Positions 35,791-46,156 of a stretch of 64,000 nucleotides of DNA are shown in pieces. The notes beneath the pieces were generated by a model that was not told where the DNA came from, did no database searches, and saw nothing but the letters and a program-made list of their open reading frames with translations. The position numbers were made by a program, and so were the translations under genes. The stretch is from Bubalus kerabau (Eukaryota > Chordata > Mammalia > Artiodactyla > Bovidae). Where the stretch lies: assembly GCF_029407905.1 (NCBI RefSeq), contig NW_026577882.1, positions 1,364,001-1,428,000 on the forward strand. The letters run 5' to 3'. The first letter of the stretch is position 1. Every line of letters begins with the position of its first letter.

Positions 35791-35797
35791 TTTTATA
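35791..35797 (-). promoter_or_regulatory. LTR TATA-box candidate
   Basis: Minus-strand TATAAAA inside the LTR, preceded by GTG and followed 13 bp later by AATAAA. Activity is not shown. Confidence 0.5.
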
Positions 35798-36663
35798 CAC
35801 TGAGATGTAATGCAAAAGTCACGTGGGGTCAGCAGTCCTGACTTTTATCAAAGTCAGGTGCTTCATACAAAAGTATACAGAGGTCTTAGGGGTGTTACAT
35901 CATCTTCTGGCCGGGGGGCCTGCTGACAATTTACGACCCTCTCCTTGTGACAGCGGTCAGTCAACCAGGACACTTATTTCTCCAGGGGTGATTATTCTTA
36001 AAACAGACGCCACCCAAATAAAGTTACATTCCTATAGGGTGAGGGTGTAGTGGGTTTTAGTTAAGGCAAGAATTTACTTAGCCTAAGATCTAACGTGATT
36101 TATATCAAAGGTTAATACTTATTTCTTCTATATATTCATTAATGTGTATAAGGGCAGGGGATGTGGAGACTTAGCAGTAAACATCAGCTCAACAAATGAA
36201 AAACCCTTCACCAATATGATTTCTAATCAGCCCATTATACTTATACTAATAATTTTCTAACTTTTCTAAGGAACCTGTTTTTAGAAGGTTTAAAGCATCT
36301 CGTGCCTCTCATGGTTGGGAGGCTGTGAGCAATCACATGTGGCCGGACAAGCCTGTCAGGCAGGCTAGAGAACCTTCAGAGGAGTTTGTAGGTTAAAACA
36401 CTCTTGTCACACCCAGGGGTTTTTATCAACTGGAGCTCTAGGTTAACTCCTTCTCCGAAAGAGGTGGTGGGGGACAGCCCCCCGTAAAGTCAGAGGTGTA
36501 GGTGAGAGCACAAAGTAGTAAGGTAGGCAGGCTCTGGTTATGGGGGTAGATGCTCGAGGATTTCCAGGGGGACTCCTGAGGCTCGATCCCGCCTTTGCGT
36601 ATGTCGAGCCTCCTTCCTCATGACCTTTGCCATGGGCGGAGTGCCTCACTCTGGCCCCCAACA

Positions 36664-36669
36664 GTGAAC
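36664..36669. repeat. Target-site duplication, right
   Basis: GTGAAC, followed by CTCCTCTCTCAGGAAC, so the family A monomer continues without loss. Confidence 0.88.
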
Positions 36670-37335
36670 CTCCTCTCTCAGGAACATTCTTGGCTCCTAT
36701 CGAGACACCTCTGTGCGTGTAGCTACACACGCAACGTAGGGGCAAAGGGAGCCAGATTCTTTCCGTGGGGTGCTGATGCTTTGTGGCAAAGCACCTGCTT
36801 GAGAATCCATCAGCTTACGCTTCCCTCGCCTTGACAGAGGTCTCATTGCTGTAGCCCTTGGCAGTTTGGAAAGAAGAGGACCCTTACCTTTCATAAAGTG
36901 GGCCCTTGTCCTAGTTTGAAAGGAAAGGCAAGAGCTGAGCTGAGGCCAATAAGGCGCCAGTCAAGTCTGACATATTCCCGAAGCCTGCTCCTTCATGGAA
37001 AATAACGCTGGAATCTAGGAATGTCTCTGCAAGGCTGGAAAAGGGCAGTCAGGAGCCTGCACCCTGCCTCTGGAATTACCGACTTCTGAACAGATCTGGA
37101 GGTCTCCCTTAGGGGAAGCTAACCCATTCTTCCAAATAGAGGCTTCCAAACGCAGGCCGCTTGGCTGCCTCTTGCTCTCTGAAGGAGGCCTGCTTTTCCC
37201 GCCTCCTATGAACCCCACATCCCAGCCTCTGGGAAAAGCGGATCTTGAAGATCTTTTCTCAGGGGTTGTTTCCACGGAGCTGGGGCCGAGCCTGGAGCCC
37301 CAAACGCACAGGGGAAGAAAAACCACATGGACAAG

Positions 37336-37867
37336 TCTTTGCTCTCTAGGAGAGCTCTAGTGAACCTCACTCTGTCAGGAACGTTCTTGTTTCCTATGCA
37401 AACACCCCTGTCTGTGAAGCTGTGTACCGAACATGGAGACACAGAGTCTGATTCTCTCTGTGCAGCTTTGAGCTGTCATTCAAACAACAGCTTGAAAATC
37501 CATACAATGCTCTTCCTTACCCGTGACACAGTTCTCATTGCTATACCCCTTGGCAGTATTTAGAAATCCATACCCAAACCCTTCTCCTAGTAGGCCTGGG
37601 TCCTAGTTCAGAGGAACACGCAATGGCGGAGCTGAGGCCAGTAAGGCACCAGTCAGGTCTCACACACTCTGGCAGCCTGATCGTCCAGGGACACTAAGGC
37701 CTGTTGTGCCTTGCAGGAGGCTCGCTTGTGTTACCTCCTGTGAACTGCGTTTGCCAGCCTGGGGGAATAGCGGTCCCTGGAGATCTTTTCTCAGGGGCTC
37801 CTTCCCCTGAGCTGGGGCGGACCTCAGGGACCCAACTCACAGGGCAAGGCAAAACCATATGGACAGG
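37336..37867. repeat. Family A monomer 4 (S)
   Basis: 532 bp. Lacks the L block (GATCGTCCAGGGACACTAAGG). Its head resembles L-type heads (TCTTTGCTCTCTAGGAGAGC). Confidence 0.86.
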
Positions 37868-38398
37868 TCTATGCTCTGTAGCAGACTTCTAGTGAACCTC
37901 ATCTCTCAGGAACATTCTTGGCTCCTATAGAGACACTTCTGTGTGTGAAGCTGCGTACCTAACATAGGGGCACAGAGAGCCTGATTCTCTCAGTTCATTT
38001 TGACCCTGTCCTTCAGAAAACAGCTTGAGAATCCATAAAATGCTCTCCCTTACCGCTGAGAGAATTCTCACTGCTGTAGCCCTTGGCACTTTGTAGAAAT
38101 CCGCACCCAAACGCTTCTCCAAATAGGCCTGGGTCCTAGTTCGGAGGAACAGGCAATGGTGGAACTGAGGCCAGCAAGGCAACAGTCAGGTTTCACACAC
38201 TCTGGCAGCCTGCTCCTCCAGGGACAGTAAGGCCTCTTTTTCTCTGCAGGAGATTCGCTTGCCTTACTTCCTGTGAACAGCATTTCCCAGCCTCAGCGAA
38301 GCAGTTCCTGGAGAACTTTTCTCAGGGACAGTTTCCCCGGAGGTGTGGCGGACCTCGGGGACCCAACTCACAGGGGAAGGAAAAACCACAAGGACAGG
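37868..38398. repeat. Family A monomer 5 (S)
   Basis: 531 bp, a second S in a row, so the L-S alternation is broken here. Close to monomer 7. Confidence 0.86.
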
Positions 38399-39093
38399 TC
38401 TATGCTCTGTAGGAGAGGTTTAGTGAACCTAATCTCTCAGGAACATTCTTGGCTCCTATAGAGACAACTCTGTGTGTGAAGCTACATTCCCAACATTGGG
38501 GAACAGGGATCTTGGTTCCCTCCGTGGGGTGCTGATGCTTTGTAGTAAAGCACCTGCTTGAGAATCCATCCTCTTAGGCTTCCCTCGCCTTGACAGAGGT
38601 CTCATTGCTGTAGCCCTTGGCAGTTTCAAAGAAGAAGACCCTTACCCTTCATAAAGTAGGCCCTTGTCCTAGTTTGAATGGAAAGGCAATAGCTGAGCTG
38701 AGGCCAATAAGGAGCCAGTCCCCTCTGACACATTCCCGAACCCTGCTCCTTCATGGAATATAACTCTAGAATGTTGGAATGTCTTTGCAAGGCTGGCAAA
38801 GGGCAGTCAGGAACCAGTACCCTGCCTCTGGAATTACCGACTTCTGAGCAGATCTGGAGGTCTCCTTTAGGAGAAGCTAACCCATTCCTTCCAAATAGAG
38901 GCTTCAAAACACAGGCAGGTTGGCTGCCTTTCGTGCCCGAAGGAGGCTTGCTTATCTCTCCTCCTATGAACCCCAGTTCCCAGCCTCTGGGAAAAGCGTA
39001 TCTTGAAGATATTTTCTCAGGGGTTGTTTCCACGGAGCTGGGGCCGAGCCCGGGGCCCAAAGGCACAGGGGAAGGCAAGACCACATGGACAGG
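38399..39093. repeat. Family A monomer 6 (L)
   Basis: 695 bp. The L block runs from about GGAATGTCTTTGCAAGGC (38,777) to GGCAGGTTGGCTGCC (~38,930). Close to monomer 8. Confidence 0.87.
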
Positions 39094-39622
39094 TCTATGC
39101 TCTGTAGCAGACCTCTAGTGAACCTCATCTCTCAGGAGCATTCTTGGCTCCTACAGAGACACCTCTGTGTGTGAAGCTGCGTACCTAACATAGGGGCAGA
39201 GAGAGCCTGATTCTCTGTTCATTTTGACGCTGTCATTCAGAAAACAGCTTGAGAATCCATAAAATGCTCTCCCTTACCACCGAGAGAATTCTCACTGCTG
39301 TAGCCCTTGGCACTTTGTAGAAATCTGCACCCAAACGCTTTTCCAAGTAGGCCTGGGTGCTAGCTCGGATGAACAGGCTATGGTGGAGCTGGGGCCAGTA
39401 AGGCAACAGTCAGGTTTCACACATTCTGGCAGCCTGCTCCTCCAGGGACTGTAAGGCCTCTTTTACTCTGCAGGAGATTCGCTTGCCTTACTTCATGTGA
39501 ACAGCATTTCCCAGCCTCGGCGAAGCGGTTCCTGGAGATCTTTTCTCAGGGACAGTTTCCCCGGAGGTGTGGCGGACCTCGAGGACCCAACTCACAGGGG
39601 AAGGCAAAACCACATGGACAGG
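39094..39622. repeat. Family A monomer 7 (S)
   Basis: 529 bp. Very similar to monomer 5, with shared CTGAGGACC/CTCGGGGACC variants, and spaced one S+L period (1,226 bp) away. Confidence 0.87.
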
Positions 39623-40320
39623 TCTATGCTCTGTAGGAGAGGTTTAGTGAACCTAATCTCTCAGGAACATTCTTGGCTCCTAGAGAGACAACTCTGTGTG
39701 TGAAGCTACACTCCCAACATTGGTGCACAGGGAGCTTGATTCTCTCCGTGGGGTGCTGATGCTTTGTGGCAAAGCACCTGCTTGAGAATCCATCCTCTTA
39801 GGCTTCCCTCACCTTGACAGAGGTCTCATTGCTGTAGCCCTTGGCAGTTTGCAAAGAAGAAGACCCTTACCCTTCATAAAGTAGGGCCTTGTCCTAGTTT
39901 GAATGGAAAGGCAATAGCTGAGCTGAGGTCAATAAGGAGCCAGTCCCGTCTGACACATTCCCGAAGCCTGCTCCTTCATGGAAAATAACTCTAGAATCTA
40001 GGAATATCTTTGCAAGGCTAGCAAAGGGCAGTCAGGAACCAGTACCCTGCCTCTGGAATTACCGACTTCTGAGCAGATCTGGAGGTCTCCTTTAGGAGAA
40101 GCTAACCCATTCCTTCCAAATAGAGGCTTCAAAACACAGGCAGGTGGGCTGCCTTTTCGTTCCCTATGGAGGCGTGCTTTTCTCTCCTCCTACGAACCCC
40201 GGTTCCCAGACACTGGGAAAAGTGGATCTTGAAGATATTTTCTCAGGGGTTGTTTCCACGGAGCTGGGGCCGAGCCTGGAGACCCAAAGGCACAGGGGAA
40301 GGCAAGACCACATGGACAAG
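39623..40320. repeat. Family A monomer 8 (L)
   Basis: 698 bp. Very similar to monomer 6 (1,224 bp upstream), which shows that S+L is a higher-order period here. Confidence 0.87.
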
Positions 40321-40705
40321 CCTTTGCTCTTTAGTATAGCTCTAATGAACCTCACTCTGTCAGGATCTTTCTTGATTCCTACGGAGACACACCTGTGTGT
40401 GAAGCTGCGGGCACAGAGAGCCTGATTACCCCTGTGCAGCGCTGAGTCTGGGAGGCTAAACAACAGCTTGGGAATGCAGCCTGGGGCGCTTCCCTTCCCT
40501 CGGACAGAGCTCTCCTTGAGGTAGGCCTTGGTAGTTTGCATACAATGGGGCCCTAAGCCCTCTGCAAGTTGGCCTGGCTCCTAGGTCCAAAGGGCAGGCC
40601 AGAGCAGAGCTGAGGCTGTCAGGCTCCAGACACATCTCCCATATTCCTACATCCTGCTCCTACCCGGGCGTGAACGCTAGAAGCTGGGAAGGTACCTGGA
40701 CCGTG
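40321..40705. repeat. Family A partial monomer 9 (edge)
   Basis: Diverged fragment that ends near GCTAGAAGCTGGGAAGG, within what should be the L block, where GC-rich family B sequence takes over. Confidence 0.78.
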
Positions 40706-41055
40706 CAGGGGCGGGGCGAACGCGGGCGGCGTGGGGCGGGGGTCGGCTTCTGGCGGGGGTGGGGGCGGGCTTCCCAGTTGTGCTCTCGGAGGTGGACACT
40801 GAGGCTGAAAACGCGCCGGGAGCGCACCCGGGACTGGGTAAACCCGGGCTGCGCGGGTCGAGATTCCGATGGCTTTGGGTGGGGGTCGGTCCCAGTTGTG
40901 CTCCCGGGGGTCGCCACTGCGGCTGGGAACGCGCCGGGAGCGCGGCAGGGGCGGGGCTAACCCTGGGGGCGCGGGGCGGGGGTCGGCTCATGGTGGGGAT
41001 GGGGAGGGGTTCCCAGTTGCGCTCTCGGGGGTTGCAACTGCGGCTGGGAACGCCC
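40706..41055. repeat. GC-rich ~125-bp minisatellite, unit 1
   Basis: About three degenerate repeats containing GTTGTGCTCTCGGGGGTCGC, CACTGCGGCTGGGAACGCGC and GGGAGCGCGGCAGGGGCGGGG. Dense CpG, GGGGCGGGGC (GC-box) motifs and several runs of G. Confidence 0.85.
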
Positions 41056-41579
41056 ATTTCGTCCGCTCCTGGGTCCCCAAGGATCGCCATCCCGTGGGTG
41101 CAGTGGAGGGCTGCGGACCACAGGTAAGGGAACTGGGACTGCGTGGAGCAGGGAACCAAGTATTCCGCCGTCTGTTGGCACATTCTCGGAGCTCCCCAAC
41201 CTGGCGGTCGCAGAAAGGCCTTGCCTTTGGGGTCAAGGCCTTTACCGCTCCACCCCTCTGCTGAAAAATCTCCGAGTCTGCGCGGTTCTTCCAAGCAGCC
41301 TAGTGTCCGCTGGAAGTCCAAGGGACAGAACACTGAACTCTGGCCGGCTGGCCCAGCCCTGCTTCTGGCACTTTGTAAGCCAGCGGGCCCTTGAGCACCT
41401 GCTGGGATGGGAAAGGGAAGGGTCCACGGATTGCACCCTAGAAACTTAGTAGGGTGCATGGATTTCAAACCCTGGTGGCCGCCCAGGCAGCAAAGAAGGG
41501 GGGAGGGCACCTTGCTGCCCTTTCATGGCAGAATCTGTGGTTGTCCAGCTGCGTGGGCCTTTTCATGAGGACCCTGTGC

Positions 41580-41585
41580 AATAAA
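41580..41585 (+). promoter_or_regulatory. AATAAA motif, family B unit 1
   Basis: AATAAA in GTGCAATAAAAGTTTGG, conserved in all three family B units. It could be a poly(A) signal if the CpG-rich segment is transcribed, but this is unproven. Confidence 0.4.
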
Positions 41586-41651
41586 AGTTTGGTGTTTTGG
41601 AACTGAATAATTAGAACGTGTAAAAGCTTTAAATTATGTGGTGGTGTAATT

Positions 41652-41673
41652 AAAAAACAAAACAAAACAAAAC
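41652..41673. repeat. (CAAAA)n simple repeat
   Basis: AAAAACAAAACAAAACAAAA, also present in family B unit 2 at ~46,135. Confidence 0.8.
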
Positions 41674-42861
41674 CAAGCTCCAAGTGTTTTGCAAATGGAG
41701 GTTTAAATATTGAAGGACTGTATTCCTTGCACTGTGGCATTCTATCAAGAAGTGTGCAGGATTTTATTTTTTTTAAGAAAAGTGTTCGAAGTAAGGGAAA
41801 CAGGAAACCCAGAGGTGCCCCTGTATTTTGGGGAAGGCCTTAGGAGGTCACTTGGAAATGCTGCTGGCTGTGTGGGAGCAGGGCAGATGGGCTGTGCAGG
41901 CTTGTCCTTTGCATGGATGTTCTTGTGTGTGGAAACCCAGCTCAGAGCCATCTCCTGATGTGTAAGAATTTCGCAGACAAACCTTGAGCTAAGCAATGCA
42001 TTTTTTCCTAAGAAAATGTTTGTCTTAAGCGATATAAATATCCTATGTATTTCCGCTAGACTCTGGCTTCAGGTCGGTTCCCCCAAAAGGCTCAGAAGCG
42101 ATTTGAACAAAACAGCATGTTTTCCTCCTAGCTTGTTCTCCTTATCTATGTTAAGGAAATGATATATTTGCCTGCAATACTGCCTTTCTTCAAGATTCAT
42201 GTCAATCAAGTTTTGGCCCGGGATGACTCACCTGCTGCCAATATTATCTCAATGCATGTCGTGGGGGAAGGGCCTGGTGCCATTCCCTGAAACAGTTCCT
42301 TTCTTTCCTTAGCTGACTGCTAGTGCCTGTAGAATATCTGGCTAAAGACCAGCAGGGGGTACTCTTACTACCCCCCCCACCCCGCCTCAAGTCTAAGTCA
42401 GCAGCTTTCTCTATCTCTTTAATACTTTAATAACACTTGATGACACAAAAGCTCTGAGCGATCAAATCATATCAAATCTTCATTTCAGATTGAAGATGCA
42501 TTCCATTGTATTGCCATCTTAAGTCTTTCCATCGCTATGGAATATCTGTCCATGTATTCAGGATAGTTTTCAGCCAGGGTGTATAATTTCCAGTGTGCCA
42601 GTCTTGTCATCCTCGTTACATCCATGGCAAAGTGTTTTATTCATGTTGATATTATTGAAAGGGAATTTTTTAAAATTCCTTTTCAGATTATTATCTGCTA
42701 ATGTATACAGATAAAACTGTGTAATCATTCATTTTTATCAGTTTGGACAGCTTGATAGTTGTCTTTAATTTCTTTACTTTCTGACACTTTAAGATTATCC
42801 TGGGACACATATGTAATGCCTCACCCCTAAATTCAGACATGTGTTCAAAGAACTTCTGTCC

Positions 42862-42880
42862 TTTTATTTATTTATTTATT
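42862..42880. repeat. (TTTA)n simple repeat
   Basis: TTTATTTATTTATTTATT. Degenerate in the unit 2 copy (TTTATTTGTTTACTTATTTT near 47,327), so it varies between copies. Confidence 0.8.
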
Positions 42881-43152
42881 CTTTAACATTGAAATCGTTT
42901 TGACTATGCTGGGTGTTTGTTGCTAGATGGAAGTAGCTAGGACCTCTGGACTGCAGTCTCTCATCTCTTGCTGACCTCTTGTTGACCTCTGCAGATTCCT
43001 GGTAGGTGGGAGCTTGTTAGTTCCTTGTTCCTTATCAGAACCTCGTGTGGTAAGTGTTTTTCTCTTCTCTGTTGCCTGGTAAGGGTGGGTGGTCATGGGC
43101 ATCCCAAAGTTGGCTAGAAGTCAATTATTTAGGCAGGCTTGTGCATAGATAT

Positions 43153-43425
43153 GGGAGAAGGCAATGGCACCCCACTCCTGGAAAATCCCAAGGACGGAGG
43201 AGCCTGGTAGGCTGCAGTCGATGGGGTGGCTAAGAGTCGGACACCACTGAGCGACTTCATTTTCACTTTTCACTTTCATGCATGGGAGGAGGAAGTGGCA
43301 ACCCACTCCAGTGTTCTTGCCTAGAGAACCCCAGGGACTGCGGGGCCTGGTGGGCTGCCATCTATGGCGTGGCACAGGGTCGGCCTCAACTGAACCACTT
43401 AGCAGCTGCAGCAGCAGCAGCAGCA
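43153..43425 (+). mobile_element. Bov-A2 SINE, unit 1
   Basis: Ruminant SINE with its dimeric layout: GGGAGAAGGCAATGGCACCCC opens the first half, GGAGGAGGAAGTGGCAACCC the second, and it ends in an AGC microsatellite. Flanked by a perfect 12-bp target duplication GTGCATAGATAT (43,141-43,152 and 43,426-43,437). Missing ~14 bp of the first half relative to the unit 2 copy. Confidence 0.93.
43401..43425. repeat. (AGC)n tail of Bov-A2, unit 1
   Basis: AGCAGCTGCAGCAGCAGCAG. Shorter than the unit 2 tail. Confidence 0.85.
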
Positions 43426-43437
43426 GTGCATAGATAT

Positions 43438-44144
43438 CAAAGGGGATGAGAACAGTCAGGTAGGATCACATATGTCACCGTGAAACAATACTTCTCCTCT
43501 TAGCCAAAGCTAACAAAAGATTTCTGTTCTAGGTCAACCTAGAAGAGATCACTTAAGAGGTAAAGAAACTTAAACTCCATTAGCAAAGGCAGTTCAACAT
43601 CTCAAGAAAACTTGTGCTAGGCACAAAACTCTTTTCTGGGGGACTACTTTCCCTACAACCTCCTTATCCCATTCTGTACCCATTCCTTTGCTTCTCCCGT
43701 CCTGAAAATGCCACCTGTAAGACAGAACTACTTCGTTTTCCTTCTTAAAGTGTGATTGCATTCCATACATTCTTGTAATAACAAGTCATACATTTCCCTT
43801 CAGCAACCAAGGACTGACTCTTATATTGGCATTTGATAGATTGGTGAGCATACCTATCAGTGATAATAGCGCCCACCCCGCTTCCTGCAAGAACAGAACA
43901 AAACAAAACAAAACAAAAAAATTGCTTTCTTACATTTAATATGTTCGGATGGTGCCAGTCACTATTCATGCAGAGTCAAAAATCTCTTTTGTTTCTGTGT
44001 AAAAGGGAGGTCCTTTCAAGTCGTGAATGTTTAAGAAGTTTCATTTATTTGGAAGTGACCTAGCTATTCAATACACTGTCGTCACTTAGTTTAGCACCAG
44101 GATAGAAACTCAGGTAACCAAAACACCTGGAGGAACGATTGTAA
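43438..44144. other. Family B segment between the SINEs, unit 1
   Basis: AT-rich, unrecognised single-copy-like DNA with a CAAAA repeat near 43,894-43,921. Its counterpart in unit 2 is 47,926-48,593. No ORF is conserved between the two copies. Confidence 0.6.
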
Positions 44145-44325
44145 GTTCAGTTCAGTTCAGTTGCTCAGTCGAGTCTGACTCTTTGGGACCCCGTGGCCTG
44201 CAGGACGCCAGGCTTCCGTGTCCATCACCAACTCCAGGGGCTTGCTCAAACTCATGTCCATCGAGTCAGTGATGCCATCCAACCATCTTATCCTCTGTCA
44301 TCCCCTTCTCCTCTGCCTTCCATCA
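44145..44325 (+). mobile_element. Bov-tA SINE fragment, unit 1
   Basis: Starts at the repeated GTTCA (GTTCAGTTCAGTTCAGTTGC), then CTCAGTCGAGTCTGACTC and GACGCCAGGCTTCCGTG, and ends around CTCTGCCTTCCATC, before the usual 3' continuation. This head is typical of ruminant tRNA-derived Bov-tA elements. No clear target duplication is visible. Confidence 0.88.
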
Positions 44326-45126
44326 AGACTATGAGAGGCAGATATTTTAGAGTATAATTATTGTTAAGAGTTTATCTAAAAGCTCATATCACATTTACAT
44401 TTTTTACATTGGTTGTTGCTGTTTCCAGGTACTTTCTTGCTGACAAGCTTGTGACACATATAACAATAGAGCAATTTTTACCTCAAAAGAAACCTAGGCA
44501 CTATGAACATGTTGTGCTTAATGTTGTTGACTCTTAGACATGTCTATAGTGGAGGAGCAAAACCAAAAATACTAGATATTTAATATTGACCAGTTCCCAG
44601 TTCACGGGACTCTGACATTCATTTAGGTCAATGTTTTCTTGTATTTCCAGCAGTTTGATTTGGAAGGGCTGCCTTGTCTTGAGACCATTGAAATCAGAAC
44701 TCAGAACTTGAGCAATATTATCAAAAAACACAAGGCTCACACTGACACATACCTTAATCCAGACAGACAGACAAGACATCTTCCAGTTTTCCGCCTGAGA
44801 TTTAAAATATTTCTTTGAGCCGTTTTCCTGGGGAGTGGGGGGGGGGAGTGGGGGTGGCAGCGAGGCAGGCTTGGGTAACAAGCTAATTGTTGGTCATTGC
44901 ATATGCAAAGAACCAGCTTTCCGGGTTCCAAGGAAAAAAGTTTCCTTGGTACCCAATTTTGTTTGGATCTATAGATTCTCATGGCCCTCCTAGGTCAGGA
45001 CATCTTTCCTTTCTGTAGTCCTCGTTTTATCCCTAAATCATAGACAGCTTGGATTGTCTCTGTGGGGTGGATGTATTGTCCTCGTGTTTGACCTGGCGGC
45101 AGTAGCGAGGTCCGAGAGCCTCTTCT
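44326..45126. other. Family B tail, unit 1
   Basis: Unrecognised AT-rich DNA, then a G-run near 44,833 and a short GC-rising stretch from 45,060 that leads to the unit 2 minisatellite. Its copy in unit 2 is 48,774-49,571. Confidence 0.55.
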
Positions 45127-45546
45127 GGAACCGGGCGTGGGGACGGGGCTCTCCAGGAGCCCCTGGTGGAAGTGGGCAACGCGCTGGGAGCGCGCCAGGG
45201 GCGGGGCAATCCCGGGCGGCGCGGGTCGGGGTTCTGGTCGGGAGGGGCTGGGGGGCGGTAACAGTTGTGTTCTCGGGGGTCCCCACTGCAGCTGGAAACG
45301 CGCTGGGAGTGCGGCAGGGGTGGGGTCAACCCGGGTGGCGCGGGGCGGGGTTCGGCTCCTGGCGGGGGTGGGGGAGGGCTTCCCAGTTGTGCTCTCGGTG
45401 GTGGCCACTGTGGCTGGAAACGCGCTGGGAGCGCACCCGGGGCGGGGTAAACCTGGGCTGCGCGGGTCGAGATTTAGATGGCTGTGGGTGGGGGTTCGGT
45501 CCCAGTTGTGCTCTCGGGGGTCGCCACTGCGGCTAGGAACGCCCAT
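45127..45546. repeat. GC-rich ~125-bp minisatellite, unit 2
   Basis: Three to four degenerate copies, with the same internal order as unit 1 from 45,196 on. The added leading part (GAACCGGGCGTGGGGACGGGG) is also present in unit 3 but not in unit 1. Confidence 0.85.
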
Positions 45547-46062
45547 TTCCTACGCTCCTGTGTCCCCAAGGATCCACATCTAGTGGGTGCAGCGGAGGGC
45601 TGCGGGCCACAGGTCAGGGAACTGGGACTGCTTGGAGCAGGGAACCAAGTATTCCGCCGTCTGTTGGCACATTCTCGGAGCTCCCCAACCTGGTGGTTGC
45701 AGAAAGGCCTCGCCCTTGGTGTCAAGGCCTTTACCGCTCCACCCCTTTGCTGAAAAATCTCAGTCTGCACGGTTTTCCCAAGCAGCCTAGTGTCCCCTGG
45801 AAGTCCAAGGGACAGAACACTGAACTCTGGCTGGCCCAGCCCTGCTTCTGGCACTTTGTAAGCCAGCGGGCCCTTGAGCACCTGCTGGGATGGGAAAGGG
45901 AAGGGTCCACGGATTGCACCCTAGAAACTTAGTAGGGTGCATGGATTTCAAACCCTGGTGGCCGCCCAGGCAGCAAAGAAGGGGGGAGGGCACCTTGCTG
46001 CCCTTTCATGGCAGAATCTGTGGCTGTCCTGATGCGTGGGCCTTTTCATGGGGACCTTGTGC

Positions 46063-46068
46063 AATAAA
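46063..46068 (+). promoter_or_regulatory. AATAAA motif, family B unit 2
   Basis: Same context as in units 1 and 3 (GTGCAATAAAAGTTT). Confidence 0.4.
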
Positions 46069-46134
46069 AGTTTGGAGTTTTGGTACTGAATAATTAGAAA
46101 TTGTAAAAAGTTTAAATTATGTGGTGGTGTAATT

Positions 46135-46156
46135 AAAAAACAAAACAAAACAAAAC
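46135..46156. repeat. (CAAAA)n simple repeat, unit 2
   Basis: Counterpart of the 41,652 repeat with the same repeat number to within a unit. Confidence 0.8.

Larger units (their letters stand above)
35366..36663 (-). mobile_element. Solo LTR, class II (ERVK-like) endogenous retrovirus
   Basis: A 1,298-bp element that starts TGCCGGGGTCC and ends GCCCCCAACA on the plus strand, so it has TG...CA ends. It is flanked by 6-bp direct repeats GTGAAC at 35,360-35,365 and 36,664-36,669, and a 6-bp target duplication is usual for beta-like (class II) ERVs. Read on the minus strand it begins TGTTGGGGGCC, and has TATAAAA (plus-strand 35,791-35,797) followed closely by AATAAA (plus-strand 35,772-35,777), a plausible promoter/polyadenylation pair near the U3/R boundary. 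It resembles the bovine BTLTR1-type LTR by memory only. No internal retroviral sequence remains, consistent with LTR-LTR recombination. Confidence 0.87.
35336..37335. repeat. Family A monomer 3 (L), interrupted by LTR
   Basis: The monomer is split 30 bases after its start by the solo LTR and resumes at 36,664 with the duplicated GTGAAC. Without the LTR and one target copy it is ~696 bp and has the L block (GGAATGTCTCTGCAAGGCTGG near 37,017). Confidence 0.87.
34110..40705. repeat. Family A tandem repeat region (short/long monomers)
   Basis: Non-satellite-I tandem DNA. A recurring landmark, TCTNTGCTCTGTAGGAGA followed by CTAGTGAACCTCATCTCTCAG, occurs at 34,110, 34,800, 35,336, 37,336, 37,868, 38,399, 39,094, 39,623 and 40,321. 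After removing the LTR insertion, spacings are ~690, 536, ~696, 532, 531, 695, 529 and 698. Monomers are thus of two kinds, short (S) and long (L), in the order L S L S S L S L plus a partial. L equals S plus ~160 bp. I do not recognise the family. Bovine 1.711b satellite is known to carry a ~1.2-kb non-1.715 insert, and S+L is ~1.23 kb, but that match is only a size coincidence here. Confidence 0.88.
41056..43140. other. Family B unit 1, non-repeat segment before Bov-A2
   Basis: From 41,056 to ~41,590 it is GC-rich and has CACAG-GTAAGG (near 41,121) and an AATAAA at 41,580. From ~41,600 it is AT-rich, with a CAAAA simple repeat at 41,652, a C-run near 42,371 and TTTA repeats at 42,862-42,880. 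No open frame is conserved in unit 2. I see no recognisable gene. Confidence 0.6.
40706..45195. repeat. Family B unit 1 (~4.49 kb)
   Basis: Phased at CAGGGGCGGGGC. The order is GC-rich minisatellite, ~600-bp CpG-rich segment ending near AATAAA at 41,580, AT-richer unique-looking DNA, Bov-A2, more unique-looking DNA, Bov-tA, then a non-repeat tail that leads into unit 2. It is the same order as unit 2 with dispersed substitutions and small indels. I do not recognise a gene in it. Confidence 0.88.

Noticed and set aside
34110..40705. Family A as a cluster of retroviral LTRs
   Set aside because: The monomers lack TG...CA ends, TATA/AATAAA pairs and target duplications. They abut one another head to tail, which fits a tandem repeat better.
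41056..41130. Possible first exon with a GTAAGG donor
   Set aside because: Kept only as a finding and not annotated as a gene. No acceptor, coding frame or known homologue can be identified, and the donor is not conserved in unit 2.
40677..41510. 277-codon open frame on the minus strand across the GC-rich minisatellite
   Set aside because: Proline/arginine-rich, low-complexity translation of a GC-rich repeat. The equivalent frame is broken by frameshifts and stops in the other two family B units, so it is not under coding constraint.
42862..42880. AT-rich origin or matrix-attachment element
   Set aside because: Only a short TTTA microsatellite is seen; it is degenerate in the other copy and there is no further support.
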